Shown here piece by piece: positions 5,949 to 12,959 of a stretch of DNA of 13,548 nt. The position numbers and the translations under genes are program-made. How positions within the stretch are numbered: position 1 is the first letter of the stretch; each line of letters opens with the position of its first letter. Below the pieces are notes generated by a model. The model was not told the DNA's origin. It did not search any database and saw nothing but the letters and a program-made list of their open reading frames with translations. This DNA comes from an uncultured Erythrobacter sp. (lineage in GTDB: Bacteria; Pseudomonadota; Alphaproteobacteria; Sphingomonadales; Sphingomonadaceae): assembly GCA_947258465.1 (NCBI GenBank), contig CAMYIQ010000071.1, forward strand, positions 1 through 13,548, written 5' to 3'.

Positions 5949-8011
5949 GCCGAAACCCTCGCTCGCTTTCGCAAGCGAAGCTGCTGCGCGCGATGGTGTG
6001 CGAGCAATCCTTCCAGCGCTCCGGAAGCGTGGCTTCGGCGAGACAGGTAGACATTCGGGTGCCTGGCAAGCTTCGCGACCTCGCTCGCATGATTGGCGAC
6101 GAGGATGGCATTCTCGCACGTTGTGAGCATATCCGTATCGTTGCCACTGTCGCCGGCCGCGAAAACCTGCTGCGTTCGAACGCCGAACTTTTCGGCGACA
6201 TGCCGCATCGCAGCCGCCTTGCCCGCATTGACCGGCAAAATATCGAGCAGCCGGTCGTGACTGAACACGGCGCGCGCTGCTATGCCCGCAGACAGCAGCA
6301 AGGCTTCGACCTGTGCCACCGTTTTGGGGGTCTCGGCGAAGTAGCTGCGCTTGAATTCCCGCTGCTCATAATCGGCCTGCGGAACGAGGCCGGGCTGGCC
6401 GCGCAGCGCCCGGTCGATGCTTTCGGGATCCCACCGATCGGAAATATTCGCTCGGTAGCTTTCATCCAGTACCAGTTCGCCCTCCTGCTCGAAATAGATC
6501 TCGCTGCCGACGGAGGATATCCAGGCCAGAGGGGCGGGCAGGTCCCATTCGCGGACCAGCCGCCGGGCCTCGACAATCGATCTGCCCGTCGCGACGACGA
6601 AACCGAATTGCCGCTGCCGGGCGAGGAAGCGGCCCAAGCGTGCAATTCCACTCGCGCAGCCGGTCAGGGTGTTGTCGAGATCGCTCACGAGAAGATAGTC
6701 CGGCTTCGTTTTCTGCCGATGCCGTGCCCCCAAAACGGATGAAGCGATGTATGCGAAAGCGGCGCCGTAATTGTCCCAGCTCATGCTCAGGCTGTTCTCT
6801 CGCCCGTTCTGCGAGCACCGCTCCCATAGCGGCCGATCCGCCACCAGGCATTCGATCGCCCGGCCGATTTCGGCCGCATTGGCCGGATCGACGAGCAGGC
6901 CGTGCTCCAATTCGCCGACTATGTCTTGCGGCCCCCCGATTTTCGTGGCGACAACCGGTAGGCCGTGAGCCGCAGCCTCGATGAGCGTCAAACCGTAAGG
7001 TTCCATCAGGGCGGGATTGACGAATACGCCCCGGGTTTGGGCGGCAAGTCGGTAAAGCGCCTGCACTTGAGAACGGGTGTGCGATTTCGGGTATGCGACC
7101 GAACCATACAGGCCATGATGGTCGATCGCCTCGACCAGTTCTCGCAAGACGTCCTGTTGCTCGTCCTCTCCCGATCGAAGATCGTCACGCAAGCCAGCAA
7201 GGATTACCAGATTGCACTGCTCGCGGAGCGTTTCCGATCCGCCGAAAGTATCGACCAGCCGCGCCAGGTTTTTCTTGTGAACGGGACGCGCAATCGCGAG
7301 CACCATCGGCTTCATGGGATCGCGCAGAAACGGCGCTACCAGATCGACCGCCGATGACAGATCGCAAGGACCGTCCCGGCGGTCGATGCCGGGGATCAAT
7401 CTATGGATTTTCCCGACCCGTGCCGAAGAATAGGCAGTCAGCTGGCGTTCGCACTCGTCGCGCGAGGAACCGATAACCGCACGCGCCTTGGCAATCGCGC
7501 GATCTTCCTCGGCGATGCGCGCCTCGATCGCGGTAGACGACGATTGCAAGGTTTCGCGCTTGTCCATGCCGAGGGAATGCGCGGTGTAAACGAACGGAAT
7601 ACCAAGCGCCTTTTCGACCGCGATGGCGATATCGGCCGCGTCGGCGAAATGGGCGTGGATCAGGTCGGGCAGACGATCGCGCGCCCGAAACTCTTCGATG
7701 AGCGCGCGCGTGAAAGCCTTCCGATCGGCGCTGAGCGCTTCCTTCGCCAGGTAATGCGGGTTGCCGCTGTCGATGCGCCGGATGACGAGGCCTGGCCCCA
7801 CCCATTCCTCCGCCTGCGCATGAACTGCCCCCAAACGCGGTTCGTCGAACCGGCGCGTGATGATTTCGGCAAGGGTAATATCCTTGCGGCGGGCGAGCGC
7901 TTCCATCTCACCCAAAATGTAGGTGATGTGACCCCCAGTATCCTCCGTGATACCGTATCGGACCGGCTCCGCTTTCAGGCAGCCGCCGAGCGCGAGCGAT
8001 ACGATGTGCAA
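5945..8011 (-). CDS. Bidomain sucrose-phosphate synthase / sucrose-phosphatase-like enzyme (GT4 + HAD; about 688 aa)
   Basis: Residues about 1-430 are a GT4 domain of the sucrose-phosphate synthase type: 'EDTGGH' (23-28) near the N terminus, 'RPVHKKN' (242-248) at the donor site, and 'EPYGLTLIEAAAHGLP' (337-352) with the E-x7-E pair 337 and 345. Residues about 440-670 are a HAD phosphatase of the sucrose-phosphatase type with all four motifs: DLDNT (444-448), ATGRS (474-478), the motif III lysine at 598 and GDSGND (620-625). It should therefore join a nucleotide sugar to a hexose phosphate and remove the phosphate itself; sucrose from UDP-glucose and fructose-6-phosphate is the default reading, mannosylfructose a known alternative in this family. 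The TTG at 8011 is chosen: AAGGGG lies seven bases upstream and the family fold begins there. An in-frame GTG at 8068 would add 19 residues and has no ribosome site. First gene of its operon. Confidence 0.88.
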   Translation of the reverse strand: MHIVSLALGGCLKAEPVRYGITEDTGGHITYILGEMEALARRKDITLAEIITRRFDEPRLGAVHAQAEEWVGPGLVIRRIDSGNPHYLAKEALSADRKAFTRALIEEFRARDRLPDLIHAHFADAADIAIAVEKALGIPFVYTAHSLGMDKRETLQSSSTAIEARIAEEDRAIAKARAVIGSSRDECERQLTAYSSARVGKIHRLIPGIDRRDGPCDLSSAVDLVAPFLRDPMKPMVLAIARPVHKKNLARLVDTFGGSETLREQCNLVILAGLRDDLRSGEDEQQDVLRELVEAIDHHGLYGSVAYPKSHTRSQVQALYRLAAQTRGVFVNPALMEPYGLTLIEAAAHGLPVVATKIGGPQDIVGELEHGLLVDPANAAEIGRAIECLVADRPLWERCSQNGRENSLSMSWDNYGAAFAYIASSVLGARHRQKTKPDYLLVSDLDNTLTGCASGIARLGRFLARQRQFGFVVATGRSIVEARRLVREWDLPAPLAWISSVGSEIYFEQEGELVLDESYRANISDRWDPESIDRALRGQPGLVPQADYEQREFKRSYFAETPKTVAQVEALLLSAGIAARAVFSHDRLLDILPVNAGKAAAMRHVAEKFGVRTQQVFAAGDSGNDTDMLTTCENAILVANHASEVAKLARHPNVYLSRRSHASGALEGLLAHHRAQQLRLRKRARVSA

Positions 8012-8018
8012 TGTGTTT

Positions 8019-8024
8019 CCCCTT
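8019..8024 (-). promoter_or_regulatory. Ribosome binding site for the SPS-like gene, favouring a TTG start
   Basis: The minus strand reads GGAAAGGGGAAACACA followed by TTG. The purine run is seven bases from the TTG at 8011-8009, whereas the upstream GTG at 8068 is preceded by GGTTGGTTA with no clear Shine-Dalgarno. Confidence 0.5.
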
Positions 8025-8068
8025 TCCGGTTTCGATCGGTCAACGATCCGGCGGAGAAAGGCGGACAC

Positions 8069-8238
8069 TAACCAACCAATGTTTGTCGGAGTGACGGGAT
8101 GGTGGGCTTCATGCCGTGCGATCGATCACGGCGAGGGTGCGATTTCCTGGAAGATCCGCCGAGTGCGCGCGCCTGCGAAACCCGAAACCTTGTTGCCTTG
8201 CGGATCGCGGGTCTCGCCGAACCCGATCTCGCCCCGGA
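8069..8238. other. Intergenic stretch upstream of the SPS operon, with a coding-like segment
   Basis: This 170-bp gap (227 bp if the TTG start is right) must hold the promoter of the SPS operon, but I see no convincing -35/-10 pair or EcfG motif. CCGTG (8114-8118) and CACGG (8127-8131) form a 5-bp inverted repeat around CGATCGAT. On the minus strand, bases 8238-8126 read as a stop-free segment with strong G/C at third positions ('GEIGFGETRDPQGNKVSGF' and on to a TGA at 8126). It has no good start codon and no family I recognise; it may be a gene remnant or chance. Confidence 0.35.
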
Positions 8239-8481
8239 CTAGGGCTGCTCTTTGCGGACGAGATAACGCCACACGCCCCAGGCGTTGATGAGGAAGAGCA
8301 CCGCGTTCATCGCAGCGATGGGCATCGCATCCTTTGCCAGTCCCGAGTAAATCCACAGGACCGACACGGCCGTGAAAAGGATAAAACCCCACCCGGTGGC
8401 TTTTCGCCCCAGATCGAGTGCGATCAGCGCTGCCGCGATGATCGTTCCGATGGACGCTGTCCATTCCAGCGGTCCTTCCAT
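8239..8481 (-). CDS. Small three-helix membrane protein, unknown function (80 aa)
   Basis: An 80-residue protein with three likely membrane helices at about 8-24, 30-47 and 53-73, a short polar link containing 'DLGRKATGW' (23-31) and a basic C-terminal tail ('RYLVRKEQP'), which suggests the C terminus faces the cytoplasm. GAAGGG lies seven bases before the ATG at 8481. The overlapping 133-residue frame at 8126-8527 is arginine-rich and is taken as its shadow. The helix pattern, with tryptophans at helix ends and 'LINAWGVW', loosely recalls small PnuC-like or DUF-type proteins, but I cannot assign a family. It is a single gene between the efflux operon and the SPS operon, separated from both, so neither neighbour indicates its job. 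Confidence that it is a real gene is good; function is unknown. Confidence 0.72.
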   Translation of the reverse strand: MEGPLEWTASIGTIIAAALIALDLGRKATGWGFILFTAVSVLWIYSGLAKDAMPIAAMNAVLFLINAWGVWRYLVRKEQP

Positions 8482-8623
8482 TTGAATACCCTTCGCGAAT
8501 TGCCGTTGAAAATGCGAAAACCGGCAAGACGGCGCTCTGGCGCGATAACTGATGTATGATGCTTACGGGTCGGCCCTCGAAGCGCTTGCGGGAGGAGGCG
8601 CGGCGGGGACGTCCCGGCCCTCT
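8482..8623. other. Intergenic region after the efflux operon
   Basis: These 142 bp should contain the end of the efflux transcript and the promoter of the small membrane protein. I see an 8-bp palindrome TTCGCGAA (8492-8499), a 6-bp inverted repeat TTGCCG (8500-8505) with CGGCAA (8522-8527), AAGCGCTT (8580-8587) and GGGACGTCCC (8606-8615). None is followed by a T-run on the minus strand, so there is no recognisable intrinsic terminator, and I find no confident promoter. Confidence 0.4.
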
Positions 8624-9847
8624 TCAATCCGCAAGCCATAATACGTGGCTGTCGATGCGCAGCTTGGTGATCGCACGCATCGCTTCGCCCCGCGCTTCGG
8701 TTTCGCTCCGGAATGTGTGGTGGACCATCCGTTCGCCGAGCAGCAGATCGGTCAGATCGATTTCGCCGAGTTCATAGCCCTTCCGCAGTTTGCGCAATGC
8801 GGCAATCTGCGCCTCGACTGCTTCGCGCGAACGCCGCCATGCCGCAGTCCGATACCGCGCCTCGACCAGGTCTGCATCGGCGGTTTCTTCGACATTGTAC
8901 CGCGCCAGCCCTTCTTGCGCTCGTGCGGCTGAGGCAAGGGCCGCTGCCTCGCTGGCCAAAGCCCTGCGATGACCCCCGCCGAGCGGCATGGAGAAGACAA
9001 GCCCGGTACCGGTTTCCGCACCGCCGAATTCGGAAAACACTCTCACACCGACCGAAGGGTCTGCGAGACGGTCCTTGTCCATGCGATCGGCGATAGAGGC
9101 CCTGCGTTTTGCCTCGGCCCGGGCAGCACCGATCTCGTGACTGTTGAGGACGACCAGATCGCGCAACTGGGAGAGGCGCGTATCCGTGATTTCGGGAGAA
9201 GGCAGATCGGGCGCCTGGACCGGAAGCGGAAGGCCCGGGAAATGCGCCTCCAGACGAGCACGTGCCAAGGCGGCACTACCCTCCGAGCGGTCCAGTACGA
9301 CCCGAGCCTCTGCCAGCGCGGCGCGCGCCAGGTCGACATCCAGTAGCGCCGCATCGCGCAACTGCATCCGCCGGGTTACGGCGGCGAGCGACTTTTCGTA
9401 ATTCGCCACTGCCGTGCGATCGACTTTCGCCTGCGCGGATGCGGACAGCCAATCGACCCATTGTTCGGAAAGAAGCAGCGCGGCCTGGTGGCGAGCGTCC
9501 TCCGCAAGATTGCTCGCCGCCGCGATGCCATGTTCGCCGATTTCGCGGTCGAGCCGTGCCTTTCCCGGTAATCGGAATGCGCGCGTCACCTGGGCATCGT
9601 ATTCATCGAATTCGCCGCCGACATCGAGGCTCCGCCGCGTGTAGCTGCCCGACAGGGTGACTTCATGGGGCCCCCTGCGCAAGCCCGCAGCCCGAGAGCG
9701 TGCCGCTTCGAGGCGGGCACGAGCGGCGACGACCGAGGGATGATCGTGGAGCACCTGCTGGACAGTCGCCTCGTCGGGCAAACCAGGTTCGGCTGCGAGG
9801 GGAGCGGCCAACAGGAATGTGGCCATTATGGCCGTGATCGGGCGCAT
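8624..9847 (-). CDS. TolC/CzcC-type outer-membrane efflux protein (407 aa)
   Basis: Outer-membrane channel of a tripartite metal efflux pump. It begins with a signal peptide ('MRPITAIMATFLLAAPLAA', probable cleavage after residue 19) without a lipobox cysteine, so it should not be a lipoprotein. The rest has the two repeated OEP halves: long alanine-, arginine- and glutamate-rich helices ('VVAARARLEAARSRAAGLR' and, in the second half, 'EIGAARAEAKRR') alternating with beta-strand segments such as 'VTLSGSYTRR' and 'GVRVFSEFGG'. It ends in the usual hairpin region 'LRKGYELGEIDLTDLLLGE'. Length is typical of CzcC/CusC. The ATG at 9847 lies one base after the pump's TAG and has a strong GGAGGAGG six bases upstream, so the start nine codons further up is rejected. 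Last gene of the operon with the RND pump and adaptor. Confidence 0.92.
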   Translation of the reverse strand: MRPITAIMATFLLAAPLAAEPGLPDEATVQQVLHDHPSVVAARARLEAARSRAAGLRRGPHEVTLSGSYTRRSLDVGGEFDEYDAQVTRAFRLPGKARLDREIGEHGIAAASNLAEDARHQAALLLSEQWVDWLSASAQAKVDRTAVANYEKSLAAVTRRMQLRDAALLDVDLARAALAEARVVLDRSEGSAALARARLEAHFPGLPLPVQAPDLPSPEITDTRLSQLRDLVVLNSHEIGAARAEAKRRASIADRMDKDRLADPSVGVRVFSEFGGAETGTGLVFSMPLGGGHRRALASEAAALASAARAQEGLARYNVEETADADLVEARYRTAAWRRSREAVEAQIAALRKLRKGYELGEIDLTDLLLGERMVHHTFRSETEARGEAMRAITKLRIDSHVLWLAD

Positions 9848-9848
9848 T

Positions 9849-12800
9849 CTAGTCCTCCTCCGACCGCCATGCATCGCTCGCCTCGCGTTCGGCTGCGGTT
9901 TCTCCGAACCGCTCGTAAAGGATTGGCAAGAGGATGAGCGTCAGCAGCGTCGCAGTCACGAGCCCGCCGATGACGACGATTGCGAGCGGCTTTTGAATTT
10001 CCGATCCCGGCCCGGTTGCGAACAGCAGCGGCACAAGCCCGAAGGCGGCGATACTGGCAGTCATCAGAACGGGGCGCAGCCGCCGTTCGGCCCCGCGCCG
10101 CACCGCTTCGGCAAGCGGCAGGCCTTGTTCGCGAAGCTGGCGGAAATACGTCACCATCACGAGACCGTTGAGCACGGCGATACCGAGCAAGGCGATAAAA
10201 CCGACGGATGCCGGGACGGAAAGATACTCGCCCGAAACCGCCAGGGCGATCATCCCTCCCACGGCTGCGAAGGGAATGTTGGTGAGGATCAGCAGGGATG
10301 CCCGCATCGATTTCAGCGTGAAGAAAAGGATGGCGAAGATCAGCACGATCGAGATCGGCAGCACCACCATCAGCCGCGCCGAAGCCCGCTGCTGGTTCTC
10401 GAACTGGCCACCCCATTCGATCTGGTAGCCCTGCGGTAGCGCGACATTCGCAGCGATATCCGCCTTGGCGTCCTTGACGTAGCCGACGAGATCGCGGCCC
10501 GATACAAAGGCCTGTACCATGGCGAAACGCGAACCGTTCTCGTGCTCGAGCTTGACCGGTCCGTAGGCCTGGCTGACATGCGCCACATCGCTCGCCCGCA
10601 CGAGTTGGCCGGAGGGCGCGCGGTAAACCAGATCGGCGAAACCCTGGGGTGTCAGCCCGCGAGAACCGTCGCCCTGCATAACGATCGGTACACGGCGGAC
10701 CCCATCGGCGACGATTCCCGTACGCACGCCTTCGACCTGAGCACGCATCATATCCTGCAAGTCGGACACCGGCATGCCGACGCGGCCCGCGGCAACGCGG
10801 TCGATATCGATCAAGAGGTAATCGACCTGATCGTTGGCGACGGTCATGGCTTCGCTCGTTCCCTCGAGGCCTTCCAGCCGCGTCTGGATTTCCCCTGCGA
10901 GGCGCGAGAGTTCGTCAAGATCGGGGCCGAACAGCTTGATCGCCAGATCGCCGCGTGCGCCGGTCAGCATTTCCGATGTCCGCATGTCGATCGGCTGGGT
11001 GAAGGTCGGTTCTATCCCGGGAAACTGTTCCATGACCTTGCGCAATTCGCCCAGCAGCCAGTCCTTGTCCTCCACGCGCCATTCCTCGCGCGGTTTGAGC
11101 TTGAGGAAGCTGTCGGTTTCATTGGGACTCATCGGGTCGAGCCCCAGCTCGTCCGAACCCACGCGGGCGATCACCGCTTCGACTTCGGGGACCTGATCCA
11201 GAATTGCGCGCTGCACCTTCATGTCGCCCGCGACGCTGTGGTCGAGCGAGATCGAAGGGAGTTTGGTGAGCTGCACGATGATCGAGCCTTCATCCATCAC
11301 GGGCAGGAAGGTCTTGCCCGTAACGGTGTATGCCCCCGCCGCCAGCGCGAGCCCGATCCCGGCCACGCCGAACACGCGCTTTTTGTTTTCGAAGCTCGCC
11401 GCCAAGGCCGCCGAATAACGCGGCGCGATCTTGCGCATCAACCAGGGTTCGTGATGGCCTCCCTTGACCTTGAGCAGATAGAAAGCGAGCACCGGGATAA
11501 GCGTCAACGACAGAACCAGCGCCGAAGCGAGCGCCAGCACGATGGTCAGGGCGACCGGCGCGAACAGCTTGCCTTCCAGCCCTTCCAGCGTCAGCAGCGG
11601 CAGGAACACCAACGCGATGATTGCAAGGCCCGAAGCGACCGGCTTGGCGACTTCGACAGCGGCGACGAACACGTTGTGGATTTTGCTGTTCGTCGAGTGT
11701 TTGGGATCGGAAAGCCTCTCCACGACATTCTCGACCACGACCACCGCGCCATCGACGAGGATGCCGACGGCGATCGCAAGCCCGCCGAGGCTCATGAGAT
11801 TGGCGCTGAGGCCAATCGACCGCATGAAAATGAAGGTCAGCAGGACGGCCATTGGCAATGCCAGCGCGACGATCACCGAGGCGCGGACATCGCCGAGAAA
11901 CAGCAGGAGCAGGATGATGACCAGCACGGTCGCTTCGAAAAGCGCGGTCTCGACGGTCCCGACCGCGCGTTCGATCAAGTTCGAACGATCGTAGAAGACC
12001 GCCACGCTCATGCCTTCGGGCAGGCTGGGCTGAATCTCCTCTAGCCTTTGTTTGACTCCGTCGACGATCTGGCTCGCGTCGGCACCGCGCAAGCCGATGA
12101 CAAGACCTTGCACGGCTTCGGCTTCGCCGTTCTTGGAAACCGCGCCATAGCGGGTGAGGCTTCCCATGCGGACGGTGGCGACATCGCCCACTCGGACGAC
12201 CGAGCCCGTGTCGGATTTGACGACTACGGCTGCAAGGTCCTCCAAAGCGCGGATAGCCCCGGTCGAACGGACGATCAGCGATTCCTCGCCAATGGTCAGC
12301 CTTCCGGCGCCATCGTTGCGATTGCTCATCTCGATGGCTTCGGCGAGGTCGGCGGTGGAAAGGCCGGCTGCCGCCAGGGCCGAGCTGTCCGGTGCGACTT
12401 CGAAAGTTTCGACGAAGCCACCGAGCGCGTTGACGTCGGCGACGCCCGGCACGGTGCGCAAAGCCGGGCGGATCGTCCAGTCGAGCACCCGACGTTTCTC
12501 GGCCAGTGATTGCGGACCTTCGAGCGTGAACATGAACATCTCGGAGAGCGGCGTCGAGATCGGGGCTAGCCCGCCTTCGACCGTCGCCGGCATACCTCCC
12601 ACCACCGCATTGAGCCGCTCGGAGACCTGTTGCCGTGCCCAATAGATATCGGTGCTGTCTTCGAAATCGATCGTGATGTCGGCGATAGCGTATTTGGCGA
12701 CCGAGCGGAGTACGGTCTGCTCGGGAATTCCGAGCATCTCCATCTCGATCGGCGTTACCACGCGACTCTCGACTTCTTCCGGCGTCATCCCGGGAGCCTT

Positions 12801-12953
12801 GAGGATGATCTTGACTTGCGTGGTGCTGATGTCGGGGAAGGCGTCGATCGGTAGCCTGGCGAAGGACCATGCCCCGAGCCCGGCGAGCACCAGCGCCAGA
12901 CCGATGACGCCCAGGCGCAAATCGAGCGCTTTTTTTATCAGATTGCGAAGCAT
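9849..12953 (-). CDS. HME-type RND heavy-metal efflux pump, CzcA/CusA family (1034 aa)
   Basis: Inner-membrane proton-driven pump that exports metal cations from periplasm or cytoplasm through the TolC-like partner. Length and topology are complete: TM1 at about 12-32, a periplasmic loop, TM2-TM6 between about 335 and 492, TM7 near 527-545, a second periplasmic loop, and TM8-TM12 between 861 and 1012. HME marks include 'FPDISTTQVKI' (39-49), 'LFLGDVRASV' (351-360), 'LDPMSPNETDSF' (605-616) and 'LVMVTYFRQLREQG' (931-944). The TM4 relay reads 'AVGILVDGAVVVVEN' (395-409): D401 and E408 match CzcA D408 and E415, but the aspartate equivalent to D402 is alanine (A395). TM4 is thus mixed between Czc-type (DFG...VDG) and Cus-type (AIG...VDA) signatures, so the metal is uncertain. 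The ATG at 12953 follows the adaptor stop by six bases with GGAG nine bases upstream. Confidence 0.95.
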   Translation of the reverse strand: MLRNLIKKALDLRLGVIGLALVLAGLGAWSFARLPIDAFPDISTTQVKIILKAPGMTPEEVESRVVTPIEMEMLGIPEQTVLRSVAKYAIADITIDFEDSTDIYWARQQVSERLNAVVGGMPATVEGGLAPISTPLSEMFMFTLEGPQSLAEKRRVLDWTIRPALRTVPGVADVNALGGFVETFEVAPDSSALAAAGLSTADLAEAIEMSNRNDGAGRLTIGEESLIVRSTGAIRALEDLAAVVVKSDTGSVVRVGDVATVRMGSLTRYGAVSKNGEAEAVQGLVIGLRGADASQIVDGVKQRLEEIQPSLPEGMSVAVFYDRSNLIERAVGTVETALFEATVLVIILLLLFLGDVRASVIVALALPMAVLLTFIFMRSIGLSANLMSLGGLAIAVGILVDGAVVVVENVVERLSDPKHSTNSKIHNVFVAAVEVAKPVASGLAIIALVFLPLLTLEGLEGKLFAPVALTIVLALASALVLSLTLIPVLAFYLLKVKGGHHEPWLMRKIAPRYSAALAASFENKKRVFGVAGIGLALAAGAYTVTGKTFLPVMDEGSIIVQLTKLPSISLDHSVAGDMKVQRAILDQVPEVEAVIARVGSDELGLDPMSPNETDSFLKLKPREEWRVEDKDWLLGELRKVMEQFPGIEPTFTQPIDMRTSEMLTGARGDLAIKLFGPDLDELSRLAGEIQTRLEGLEGTSEAMTVANDQVDYLLIDIDRVAAGRVGMPVSDLQDMMRAQVEGVRTGIVADGVRRVPIVMQGDGSRGLTPQGFADLVYRAPSGQLVRASDVAHVSQAYGPVKLEHENGSRFAMVQAFVSGRDLVGYVKDAKADIAANVALPQGYQIEWGGQFENQQRASARLMVVLPISIVLIFAILFFTLKSMRASLLILTNIPFAAVGGMIALAVSGEYLSVPASVGFIALLGIAVLNGLVMVTYFRQLREQGLPLAEAVRRGAERRLRPVLMTASIAAFGLVPLLFATGPGSEIQKPLAIVVIGGLVTATLLTLILLPILYERFGETAAEREASDAWRSEED
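9854..9861 (-). promoter_or_regulatory. Strong ribosome binding site of the outer-membrane protein gene
   Basis: GGAGGAGG on the minus strand, six bases before the ATG at 9847 and inside the last codons of the pump gene. It fixes the start and suggests efficient translation of the downstream gene. Confidence 0.8.
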
Positions 12954-12959
12954 GCCGGT

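Noticed and set aside
8126..8527. 133-residue minus-strand frame covering the small membrane protein
   Set aside because: Most of it is a shadow of the three-helix protein. Only its last part (8126-8238) is retained, as a weak observation.
8606..8615. GGGACGTCCC palindrome as a terminator of the efflux operon
   Set aside because: The stem has no loop space and no T-run follows on the minus strand.
10542..12044. 500-residue plus-strand open frame inside the RND pump gene
   Set aside because: The product is rich in His, Arg, Asp and Gln with no domain pattern and is fully antisense to the well-supported pump gene; such shadows are common in high-GC DNA.
11290..12870. 526-residue minus-strand open frame inside the RND pump gene
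   Set aside because: It is a +1-type shadow of the pump, highly arginine-rich, without recognisable motifs.
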